From Saprospiraceae bacterium UBA7687 (GTDB lineage: Bacteria; Bacteroidota; Bacteroidia; Chitinophagales; Saprospiraceae): DNA of 64,000 bases. Where the stretch lies: assembly GCA_002482845.1 (NCBI GenBank), contig DLGT01000038.1, positions 1 through 64,000 on the forward strand, written 5' to 3'. Below, in pieces: positions 28,191-37,400 of the stretch (positions within the stretch are counted from its first letter, which is position 1; every line of letters starts with the position of its first letter). Both the position numbers and the translations under genes were made by a program. The notes beneath the pieces were generated by a model. That model saw only the letters and a list, made by a program, of their open reading frames with translations, was not told the origin of the DNA and ran no database searches.

Positions 28191-28481
28191 TTAATATCTT
28201 CTTTCTCTCGGTCTGAAATTGTTATCTCTTGGTGCAGCAGCTCTTGGTTCTGCTTTTTTACAAACGATGGTTTGACCATCAAAATTTGTTTCATTCAGAC
28301 CAGCGATAGCAGCAATACCTGCATCTTCTGTTCCCATTTCCACAAATGCAAATCCTTTAGATCTACCTGTGTCCTTGTCCATAATAACTTTCGCAGACGT
28401 AACTTCGCCATACTGTGAAAAAAGATCTTCTAAAGCTTCAGAACTTGTTCTGTAGTTTAATTTCGCAACAAAAATGTTCAT
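28191..28481 (-). CDS. Single-RRM RNA-binding protein
   Basis: This 96-residue protein is a single RNA recognition motif with RNP2 (IFVAKL, residues 3-8) and RNP1 (KGFAFVEM, 42-49), plus a short R/P-rich tail. Such proteins are common in Bacteroidota and Cyanobacteria and are often cold-induced. They bind single-stranded RNA, but the targets here are unknown. I place the start at the ATG at 28479-28481. A longer open frame adds 34 residues unlike an RRM. A -7 box TATCTTTG (minus strand, 28561-28568) implies a leader of about 70-80 nt, so the extra codons would be largely 5' untranslated RNA. Confidence 0.92.
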   Translation of the reverse strand: MNIFVAKLNYRTSSEALEDLFSQYGEVTSAKVIMDKDTGRSKGFAFVEMGTEDAGIAAIAGLNETNFDGQTIVCKKAEPRAAAPRDNNFRPRERRY

Positions 28482-28688
28482 TAAAATAAAATTAAAAAAA
28501 TAAATAAAAAATTTGGATTCAATAACAGACCGTCTGCTCAATGGTAATCCAAAACTATTGCAAAGATAAGGTATTAATTCCAAATATGGTGCATTTTGTA
28601 ATAATATATAAATAATTATTTTTCAATGACTTTTGATTTTACCACTTGGATGACCATATTCACTGTTTTTATATGTGTATTATAAGAA

Positions 28689-30248
28689 TCATTTTTTTAC
28701 AGATAGATTATGTAAAGTAAAGCTAATGGGTTTATTTCTAGCATTCATTTCTAGAATAGGGAAGGTTAATGTCTCTTTAGGGAAATAAATATCTGTCATA
28801 CAAGTGTGCCCATCATCTCCAAATAACTCCACACTCGTTTTATCGAAGATTAGTTGAACATGTAATGTGTCATTCACACTGCTGCATGGTGCAAAATGTC
28901 TAGCTGCAAAACCGTCATAAAAATCAGAGATTCCTGCCTTTGTCCTATCTATATACCATGTTTTGTCTGATGGTAAGTAACCGATCTTTAAGGAGTCGTT
29001 TTGGCCATTTGTTAAGGTCAGGCAAATTTCTTGTGTAGCCAAAAAACTGATGTTGGCTTCAAATAAGCCTTCTTCTATTTCTGGCATAGGATATGGGTAG
29101 GTCTTGATGTTAGAAAGATCTATCTTTGTGATTTCTGATCTTAAAGCCTGATATTCAGATACCAATCTGCTACTTAATTTCCATTCTGCATCCTTTGTTT
29201 TTACTAATATCACTTCTCTGGGCAATGTCATCGCACTTCTCCATCGTTCAGTAGGAACTTTTTGGGCATAAAGCCAGTTGCTCATCCAACCCATCATAAG
29301 TCTTCTTCCGTCTGTATCTGGTATGTCTGACCATGACACCATCGCATAGTTGTCTGTACCATAATCTAGCCAATATTGTTTGTCATTTGCCTGACTGTTG
29401 GTAAAAGTTTTACCATCAAAGTCACCTACAAAATAACTTGTACCCGTGCCACCATTGGGAGCGCCAGATTGCATGCTTACCACTAATATCCATTTCGTCT
29501 CGCCATTTCCATTGACTTTTAGGGGGAATAAATCTGGACATTCCCACAGTCGATTATCATTTTGTATACCGTAAGACGACTGATAAGTCCATGTTTTGAG
29601 ATCAGGTGAAGTGTAAAACATTGCTTTATCTTTTGCCGCAAGCACCAGAACCCATTTTTGGCTTTCATGATGCCAAATGACTTTAGGATCTCTGAAGTCT
29701 CTTATATTTTCTGTATTGGGAATGACTGGATTGCCTTGATACTTTGTCCATGTTCTACCTTTGTCGAGTGAGTAAGCGATAGATTGGTATTGAAAGTTTT
29801 TTGTACCCGCTTTTTCGCCTGCCATATTATGATGTGTAAATATTGCAACCATAGGTATTTTGCCATCTTTGCCAAAACCGGATGTATTTTTCCAATCTAT
29901 GACAGCACTACCAGAAAAAATATAACCGAGCGTATCGGGATATAAAGCAATGGGTAGATGTTCCCAATGGATCATGTCAGTACTCACAGCATGTCCCCAA
30001 TGCATTGGTCCCCAAACAGTACTATCAGGGTAATATTGATAAAATAGATGATATTCTCCAGCGTAATAAACCATACCATTCGGGTCATTCATCCACATAG
30101 AGTCGGGGGTGAAATGAAATTCAGGTCTATATTTTTCTTTAATTCCAGATGGAGTATCAGTGTTCTTGATTTGACCGCAATTAACCAAAAAAATCATTAC
30201 ACATATACCAGCAAGAAATGGTACGTAAGAATATATTTTATTTATCAT
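28689..30248 (-). CDS. GH32 fructan hydrolase lipoprotein (levanase/inulinase/invertase family)
   Basis: This 519-residue lipoprotein has a lipobox LVNC with C24 as the lipidated residue. The five-bladed propeller carries the three GH32 acids: nucleophile D55 in WMNDPNG (52-58), the transition-state stabiliser D187 in FRDPKV, and the acid/base E236 in ECPDL. The C-terminal beta-sandwich (from about 370) is present, so the enzyme is complete. Family members release fructose from levan, inulin or sucrose, and the substrate cannot be told from sequence. It is not in an evident fructan utilisation locus: no SusC/D, permease or fructokinase is adjacent. Confidence 0.93.
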   Translation of the reverse strand: MINKIYSYVPFLAGICVMIFLVNCGQIKNTDTPSGIKEKYRPEFHFTPDSMWMNDPNGMVYYAGEYHLFYQYYPDSTVWGPMHWGHAVSTDMIHWEHLPIALYPDTLGYIFSGSAVIDWKNTSGFGKDGKIPMVAIFTHHNMAGEKAGTKNFQYQSIAYSLDKGRTWTKYQGNPVIPNTENIRDFRDPKVIWHHESQKWVLVLAAKDKAMFYTSPDLKTWTYQSSYGIQNDNRLWECPDLFPLKVNGNGETKWILVVSMQSGAPNGGTGTSYFVGDFDGKTFTNSQANDKQYWLDYGTDNYAMVSWSDIPDTDGRRLMMGWMSNWLYAQKVPTERWRSAMTLPREVILVKTKDAEWKLSSRLVSEYQALRSEITKIDLSNIKTYPYPMPEIEEGLFEANISFLATQEICLTLTNGQNDSLKIGYLPSDKTWYIDRTKAGISDFYDGFAARHFAPCSSVNDTLHVQLIFDKTSVELFGDDGHTCMTDIYFPKETLTFPILEMNARNKPISFTLHNLSVKK

Positions 30249-30385
30249 GGCAAATGGTTTACACGTTTGAGTGGTGAAATTAATGGAAAAAAATGAATTC
30301 GAAGATAATCTTTTGTCTATAGTAGCAATTAAGGAAATCTTCTCTCTTTTTCATAGTAATTAATGATGCTAATCCATTGCCAAGC

Positions 30386-31201
30386 TTATCCAAATAAACC
30401 TATTCTCCATGGTTTATATTTGTATGGAATATACGAAACATGTTTTTTTGTCAATTCTTTTTTGAAAAACAAAATTCCTACATCATACAAATCAATGGAT
30501 AAAGTTACCTCAGGTCTTTCAATCAGATTTTTCCAAGCGGACTGCATGCCTTCTGACCAATAAATGTCATCTATTACGATGATAGAATTGTCTTGGCAGA
30601 AAGGTTTTATTTGTTCATAATATGCTAAAGTGGGTTCCATGGCATGATGTCCGTCTAAAAAAGCAAGATCTACATGTTGAATTTCTTTTAAGGCGGGTGA
30701 TAGAGTAGAAGAAAAAGGACCTATTTTAATGTCAATATTTCTCAATATCAGATTCTGGTGTACTTCTTTTGCTAATGATGCGATTTCCGGATCACCTTCT
30801 AGTGTGATGATTCGTGACTTTGTGTTAGAAATACCAAGATATGCAGACGAAATACCTAAAGAAGTACCTAATTCCAACATGTTTTTTATGTTGTAATGTA
30901 GCGCAAGATTAAATAATAATCTACATTTGGTCTCGCCAGACAAAGATGTATGGGCTATTTGGGAGATTTTGCGACTATCTTTGTCCAAAGATTTTGAACC
31001 TGCTCCAAAATCAGTCACTTGTATGATCTTGGAAGATGATTTTAAGATTTTTCTTTGATTTTCGATCTCTTGAAATCTATAATACTCTTTTTCGGTATCA
31101 AGGACATTTGTCACAAAATCATATAAAAAGGGCGACTGCACATTGAACTTTGTGATTGACTTCCAATAGAATTTAAAAAATGATCTGATCTGATACCACA
31201 T
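30386..31201 (-). CDS. Class I SAM-dependent methyltransferase
   Basis: This 271-residue protein has a Rossmann-type methyltransferase core: motif I MLELGTSLG (108-116), an acidic loop LEGDPEIASLA, LAFLDGHHA as motif IV and IVIDDIYWSEGM. The arrangement resembles O-methyltransferases of the catechol/caffeoyl-CoA type, and the DDIYWS segment is typical of a Bacteroidota group annotated only as class I methyltransferase. The substrate is unknown. It is separated by 137 bp from the GH32 gene and divergent from the ABC operon. Confidence 0.87.
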   Translation of the reverse strand: MWYQIRSFFKFYWKSITKFNVQSPFLYDFVTNVLDTEKEYYRFQEIENQRKILKSSSKIIQVTDFGAGSKSLDKDSRKISQIAHTSLSGETKCRLLFNLALHYNIKNMLELGTSLGISSAYLGISNTKSRIITLEGDPEIASLAKEVHQNLILRNIDIKIGPFSSTLSPALKEIQHVDLAFLDGHHAMEPTLAYYEQIKPFCQDNSIIVIDDIYWSEGMQSAWKNLIERPEVTLSIDLYDVGILFFKKELTKKHVSYIPYKYKPWRIGLFG

Positions 31202-31293
31202 GTCTGACTACTTATTCTCGGGGTAAAGGTAAGTATTGAACCATATTATTCATAAGGTAATGCCGATTATTGATGGTTTAATCTAAAAAATCC

Positions 31294-31323
31294 TTGTCAT
31301 ATCCACAAATCATAATAGCTTTG
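31294..31323 (+). promoter_or_regulatory. Consensus promoter of the ABC exporter operon
   Basis: TTG at 31294-31296 is followed after exactly 19 bases by TAGCTTTG at 31316-31323. It ends 17 bases before the ATG of the ATPase gene. Confidence 0.72.
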
Positions 31324-31340
31324 CCCACAAATTCAGAATT

Positions 31341-32237
31341 ATGGCAGTACTTTCCATCAGAGGACTTACAAAAAGGTACGGTAGAATCGTAGCAATAGAC
31401 AACCTCAATCTTACCATAGAGAAGGGGACCGTTTATGGACTTCTTGGACCGAATGGTAGTGGTAAGACGACAACACTTGGTATTATTTTGGGTATTTTGA
31501 CACAAAACTCAGGTGAATTTGAATGGTTTGATGGTCGATATGGTGTAGATCATCGACTGAAAATAGGGGCCATATTAGAAACACCTAACTTTTATCCTTA
31601 TATGAATGCAGATGAAAATCTAGAAATTATTCGTCATATCAAAAAGGATCCAAATAAAAATTTCGATGAGTTACTTTCTCTTGTAAATCTTCTTGACAGG
31701 CGGAAATCAAAGTTCAGTTCTTATTCATTAGGTATGAAACAAAGATTGGCTATAGCAGCAACGCTTATCGGTGAGCCAGAAGTATTGATTTTTGATGAAC
31801 CTACTAATGGACTTGATCCTCAGGGTATTGCAGAAGTTAGATCAATTCTCAAAAAAGTAGCTGATACTGGCAAGACAGTCATAATGGCATCACATTTACT
31901 AGATGAGGTGGAAAAGATTTGCTCTCATGTAGCAATTATTAAAAATGGACATTTACTTGCTAGTGGTCCTATAGGATCGATCATAAATAGTGATATAACA
32001 GTAGAACTCGCATCCAATAATCTGCAAGAATTAAAGTCGTTTTTGGCAACATTATCTTTTGTAAAACGTCTTCATGTGATCGATAAATGGATAGAAATAG
32101 GTATAGACGAATCTCTTGATCATAGTATTATCAATAAACTCGCATTTGAGCAAGGCATAAATCTGACACATATCGTCGCTAGAAAGAAAAAACTAGAGAC
32201 AGAGTTTCTAGAGATCACAAGTAAGATTAAAATGTAA
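31341..32237 (+). CDS. ABC transporter ATP-binding protein
   Basis: This 298-residue ATPase belongs to the CcmA/GldA-like exporter group. Walker A GPNGSGKTT is at 36-44, the signature YSLGMKQ at 128-134, Walker B VLIFDE at 148-153 with the D-loop NGLDP, and the switch His in ASHLLDE. The last 70 residues form a C-terminal accessory domain seen in such ATPases. With the permease two genes downstream it makes a two-component ABC-2-like exporter. The substrate is unknown. It resembles gliding-motility GldA in type, but no GldF/G are present, so I do not assign a gldA symbol. Confidence 0.93.
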   Translation: MAVLSIRGLTKRYGRIVAIDNLNLTIEKGTVYGLLGPNGSGKTTTLGIILGILTQNSGEFEWFDGRYGVDHRLKIGAILETPNFYPYMNADENLEIIRHIKKDPNKNFDELLSLVNLLDRRKSKFSSYSLGMKQRLAIAATLIGEPEVLIFDEPTNGLDPQGIAEVRSILKKVADTGKTVIMASHLLDEVEKICSHVAIIKNGHLLASGPIGSIINSDITVELASNNLQELKSFLATLSFVKRLHVIDKWIEIGIDESLDHSIINKLAFEQGINLTHIVARKKKLETEFLEITSKIKM

Positions 32238-32280
32238 ATGTTTAATCATAAACAATTAGTAATCATATAATTATACGATA

Positions 32281-32574
32281 ATGTTTAAAAAGCTTAAGGA
32301 AAAATGGAAGGTAGATTGGTTACAGTTTATCTTGATTTTTACCACATTTGCATTAGGAGGTAGCCTTTGCGCAAAGGTAGGTAGCTATTTATTAGGATTG
32401 GTCATGACTGAAAAAAATGTCTTATATTGGATCATTTATATACCTTTCTTAAGCGTTTTGTGGCCTGCTTGTGTACTTCTAGTTAGTATTCCATTTGGAC
32501 AATTTAAGTTTTTTATTAATTACTTAAAATCTATGGGTAAAAAACTAGGTATCGTTAAGAATACAGATCAATAA
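32281..32574 (+). CDS. Small two-helix membrane protein, DUF6787-like
   Basis: This 97-residue protein is conserved in type among Bacteroidota (DUF6787 as I recall it). It has a basic start (MFKKLKEKWKVDW), a first membrane helix (LQFILIFTTFALGGSLCAKVG), a second (LYWIIYIPFLSVLWPACVLLVSI) and a basic tail. The function is unknown. Its position between the ATPase (43 bp before) and the permease (31 bp after) suggests it belongs to the same transcript and may be an accessory subunit. Confidence 0.8.
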   Translation: MFKKLKEKWKVDWLQFILIFTTFALGGSLCAKVGSYLLGLVMTEKNVLYWIIYIPFLSVLWPACVLLVSIPFGQFKFFINYLKSMGKKLGIVKNTDQ

Positions 32575-32605
32575 ATCATTTGTTACTTCATTAAAATCAT
32601 CAAAA

Positions 32606-33412
32606 ATGAATGAACTCATACTTTTAGAATGGAAAAAATTTAAGTCAAATACTGTTTTTAGGGTCTTGGCGGCTATGTATCTTTTGCTTGCACCTTTTAT
32701 TATTTTAATGGGAAGAGACATTGTGGATAAAATGCAACTACCAATGCTGACAAGCGCTGAGATTTATGAATTTCCCAAGGTATGGGATTATCAGGGTTAT
32801 ATTGGAAATTGGCTTGTTCCGTTCTGTCTTGGATTTTTGACGATTTATATCATTACTTCCGAAGTGGGAAATAAGACAATGCGTCAGAATATTCTCACAG
32901 GAATGACCAAAAAGTCGTTTTTTATATCTAAATTATTATCGATTTTGATCATGGCTTTGGGAGCTACTTTTATTTATGCTGTCTCTACGATTGCTATTGG
33001 TATTATTAATACAGATGGTATTGATTTAGAACTGGTTATGGATAATAATTTTGCGATCATAAAGTTCTTTCTACTTTGTCTAGGATATATGACTTTTGCT
33101 TTATTAGTAGCTTTTACGATAAGACGTGGTACTTTGGCCATCTTTTTTTATTTTTTTTACTTTATTTTGGAAGCTATTTTTCAAGGTGTTCATGTCTACT
33201 ATTACACACATGTGAGTCGCAATTATTGGCCTATTAATAGTATCGAAGATTTACATCCTTTCCCATTATTGAGATTACCTGATTTTTTTACGGACAAGGA
33301 ATGGAATTTTAGTATTTTACTTCCTGATAGTCATGCGGTTTTAATGTCACTTTTTTATATTTCCCTTTTTGTTGCTATATCTTACCGTAGTTTTATGAAA
33401 AGAGATATCTAA
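32606..33412 (+). CDS. ABC-2-type transporter permease
   Basis: This 268-residue membrane protein has six hydrophobic segments (for example VFRVLAAMYLLLAPFIILM, WLVPFCLGFLTIYIITSEVG and the last ILLPDSHAVLMSLFYISLFV). Phrases such as ITSEVGNKTMRQNILTGMTKKSFFISK, in which the segment after helix 2 mentions the coupling helix, are typical of ABC-2 permeases. It partners with the ATPase upstream. Its stop lies 30 bases before folP. Confidence 0.88.
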   Translation: MNELILLEWKKFKSNTVFRVLAAMYLLLAPFIILMGRDIVDKMQLPMLTSAEIYEFPKVWDYQGYIGNWLVPFCLGFLTIYIITSEVGNKTMRQNILTGMTKKSFFISKLLSILIMALGATFIYAVSTIAIGIINTDGIDLELVMDNNFAIIKFFLLCLGYMTFALLVAFTIRRGTLAIFFYFFYFILEAIFQGVHVYYYTHVSRNYWPINSIEDLHPFPLLRLPDFFTDKEWNFSILLPDSHAVLMSLFYISLFVAISYRSFMKRDI

Positions 33413-33442
33413 GGTAGATTTGTACATCATATTATTCGAATA

Positions 33443-34276
33443 ATGAAACATACCATCAACTGTCGTGGGCGACTTTTGGATCTTAGTACACCTATTGTTA
33501 TGGGTGTTATCAATGTTAATGAAGATTCGTTTTATGCAGATTCACGGAGTTTGGACGCTGATGTCGTTCTTGAAAAAGCTTCAAAAATGCTTTCTGAAGG
33601 AGCTTCAATTCTTGACTTGGGTGCTATGTCTAGTAGGCCTGGAGCTACCATCATTGATGAAGAAACTGAAGTCAATCGTTTGATACCTGTTATTCGGACT
33701 TTGTTAAATGAGTTTTCTGATGTAATCATATCCATTGACACGATGCATAGCACTGTTGCAAAGGCATGCGTTGAACAAGGAGCGTCGATCATTAACGATA
33801 TTTCAGCTGGTAATTATGATGCAAAAATGATGGAGACAGTAGCAAATTTAAATGTTCCATATGTCATGATGCATATGCAAGGTTTGCCGTCCGATATGCA
33901 ACTAAATCCTAGTTATGATGATGTTGTGATGGATATTTTAAAATATTTTGTTACAAAAGTTCATCAGGCAAAGTCTCTTGGCATCAAAGACATTATTTTA
34001 GATCCAGGATTTGGTTTCGGTAAGACACTTGACCATAATTATGAAATGATGAAGTCCTTAGAACAGTTTTTGATTTTTGAATATCCTGTTTTGGTAGGTA
34101 TTTCTAGGAAATCTATGATCAATAAATTGCTAAACATAAAAGCAGCAGATGCACTCAATGGTACTACCGTATTACACATGTTTGCCCTTCAGAAAGGGGC
34201 AAAAATCCTACGAGTCCATGATGTAAATGAAGCAGTAGAATGTATAAAAATCTATCAGAAACTTAACGGAAATTAA
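33443..34276 (+). CDS. folP: Dihydropteroate synthase
   Basis: This 277-residue TIM-barrel enzyme joins pABA to the pterin pyrophosphate in folate synthesis, the target of sulfonamides. The motif NVNEDSFY (24-31) stands where most enzymes have NxTPDSF. DLGAMSSRPGA, MHMQGLP, LDPGFGFGKT and GISRKSM are all present. The length is normal. A -7-like TAGATTTG at 33415-33422 overlaps the permease stop, so it may have its own promoter as well as readthrough from the ABC genes. Confidence 0.95.
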   Translation: MKHTINCRGRLLDLSTPIVMGVINVNEDSFYADSRSLDADVVLEKASKMLSEGASILDLGAMSSRPGATIIDEETEVNRLIPVIRTLLNEFSDVIISIDTMHSTVAKACVEQGASIINDISAGNYDAKMMETVANLNVPYVMMHMQGLPSDMQLNPSYDDVVMDILKYFVTKVHQAKSLGIKDIILDPGFGFGKTLDHNYEMMKSLEQFLIFEYPVLVGISRKSMINKLLNIKAADALNGTTVLHMFALQKGAKILRVHDVNEAVECIKIYQKLNGN

Positions 34277-34409
34277 ATATTACTTTTTTATCTTGATTGG
34301 CCTTTGTTGATGTAAATGATTAATGAAGTGTTAAACCACATCTTGTTAAATAAGAAAGTCATAACTTTAACCGTTAATTTGAGTTTATACCTAAGCTTAT
34401 AAAGTATTT

Positions 34410-37400
34410 GTGGACAAGAATTTAAATACAAATGATGAGCCAGCTAAAAAAAAGGGTTTCTTTTTTTGGGTGAAGCGAATATTACTTGGGGTACTATTTT
34501 TTATAGTAGGCTGTTTACTTCTATTGCAAACTTCGGTCGTTCAAACTTACGTTTCGTCTAAGATTACAAAATATATTTCAGAAGCTACTGATTTTATAAT
34601 TACAACTGAGAAAGTCAAGATTAGTCCATTCGATGGTTTGATTTTGGATCAAATTACGATTTCAGATGCACAAAATGATACTTTGTTTAGTGGTGGAGCG
34701 ATAAATATCTCATTGCGTAAAAATCTATTTTTTTTATTGAATAATGAATTAGATTTATCTTACATCGGCCTTCAAGACATAAATCTGAATGTTAATACTG
34801 AATTGAATGAAACTGAATCTAATCTTAGCAAGTTTATAAGCAAACTTTCTTCTCCTAAAGATCCTTCTTCGTCAAAATCAAAGCTCATCATCCAATTGAA
34901 AGAAATAGATTTAGATAATATTACCTTAAAATTGGATGATAAAAACAAAGGTAAATATGATGTGATCCATCTAGAACATGGAAATATTGACATCAATTAT
35001 CTAGATTGGGTTTGTAATGAGTTTGATATTTCCGATATCACATTGCTTGGTCCTTCATACCACACTTACATTTATGAATACGATTGCCGTCCTGAAGTAA
35101 CATTGGATATCAAACAAATAGATGATAAACCTACGGACGTATCAGATCAGAAATATCCAACTGTTATTACTTTACGCAATTTTTCAGTGGATGAAGGGCA
35201 TTTTGGGAAAACTAATTCCCTGTTGTCTTTGCTTCAAGCTAATGAAGGAAAACTAGATTTTAATAATTTTTATTTTGAAGACATATCACTCAGTGTAAAA
35301 AATTTAAGATACCATGATGAAGAAGGATTGACTCTAGACCTTAAGAAGCTAAGTGCAAATGATAATACGGGTTTTCCTATTCATGGAATAACATGTGATT
35401 CCATCATAATAAACGGGACAAATGCAACACTTCCCAACTATTCTATCAGCTTGGGTGAAACTTTGATTAAAAATAAATTTAGCTTAAGCTACCTTAGTTT
35501 TGATGCTTTTAAGAATTTTGCCAATGAGGTGATCCTCAATGCAACATTTGATGAAACGAAAATTTATGTCAGAGACATCGAACACTTTTTGCCTTCCATC
35601 AGTAATTCGAATTTTATAAAAAATAATGAAGATGAATACATTGAAATAAGTGGAAGATATTTTGGCAAGATAGCCAATATTGCAGGTCGTGATGTGGATT
35701 TTAAATTTGGAGATAAATTAAGTTTAGCAGGATCTTTTAACACTAGAAATTTATTAGATACTGACAATGCAGTACTGAATATAAAGTTGGACAGATTTCA
35801 GACGAGCATGCGCAAGATTAAAATGCTATTTCCAAACTTCAACCTTCCTACCAACTTTACAAAGCTGGGATCTATTAATTTTACAGGAAGGTTTGATGGA
35901 TATTTGCAAGACTTTGTTGCATACGGAAAGTTAAATTCAGACCTTGGAATTGCTGAAATGGATATGAGATTAGACATTACCGAAGGTACTAATAAAGCTA
36001 ATTATTCGGGTGCTTTAAATCTTATAAACTTTAATTTAGGGAGATGGAGTGATAATAGCGATTTTGGCTTAGTTAATTTTAATTCAAAGGTGGAAGATGG
36101 ACGAGGACTTACCTTAAATACAGTAAAAGCAGATCTGGCAGCAACTGTTAAATCTTTGATTTTCAAAAAATATACCTATAAGGATTTCAAGATAGATGGA
36201 AAAATTGACAAAAATACTTTTAATGGTGCTTTCCAGATATCTGATCCAAATATAGATTTTGTGTTTGAAGGAGCATTTGAGTATTTAGAAAATCAAGCTT
36301 TTTTAAATTTCAAATCAGATGTAAAAAACATAGATTTATTTGCGCTCAATCTAGCATCTTCTCCATTAAAGATGAGCGGTAAAATGGACATCAATACCGT
36401 AGGAAACAATGTGAATGAGTTTACTGGTGATGTGCAAATTAATGATTTGAATGTGTTCACAAAAGATACCACTTTTGAATTGAAACAAATTATTGTAGAC
36501 TCTAAACAAAGTGTAAATAGAAGTAAAGTATTATCGGTCACAAGTGATCTAGGAAGCATAGTTATTGACGGAGAATATGATATTCCTAATGTAGTCAGAT
36601 CAGTGAAAAAAGTGATTTTCACGAACTACCCACATATAACTAAAACATGGAAGGAAGATGTGGCCAAGTTTAAAGTTGACCAAAAATTTGATTTTAACAT
36701 CAATTTAATTGAAAGCCAAAATTTTTTAAGTCTAATTGGGTTGCCAAATAGTGGATTTAGAAAAGTAAGTCTTAAAGGTAAACTTGATACTTACAAAAAT
36801 GAATTGTCTATTGCATCGACATCACCATTTATTAAGATCAATAAAGATAGCTTCAATAATATTCAAATATTAGTAACATCTAATGCCAAATCAGGTGATA
36901 TCTTAGTTCATATAGACTCTACGTATGCCTTAGGTCGACATTTTAATCCCATTGATTTTCAGACAAATATGAAAGGCGATACCATAGATTTTGCTTTTGA
37001 TACTGAAAAGTTAATTGACTCACTCGAAAATTTTGATATCCGTGGCAGACTGGTTCCACACCCTAAAGGATATACCCTTACTTTGGCAGATAATCTATTG
37101 ATGATGTTGGGTCGAAAATGGACCATTAATCCTAAAAATAATCTTGTTTTTGGTGATAAGTATCTCAATATGGAGAATATGATTTTATCCGATGGATTCA
37201 GAAATATTGAGTTAAATGATATAAGTAATAATAAGGGATTGAGTCTTGATATTGATAATTTTGATTTAGATTTTATCAATGGTATCATAAAGTATGACAA
37301 AATGAATTTTACTGGTTTGTCCAGTATTTCTGCGCGTGTACCTGATGTTTTTAGTGAACAAAAAGAAATATCTGCTTACATCAATGTACCTGAATTTTTT

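Noticed and set aside
28482..28583. 34-residue N-terminal extension of the RRM protein
   Set aside because: It precedes the universally conserved RRM start, overlaps the promoter, and has no family resemblance.
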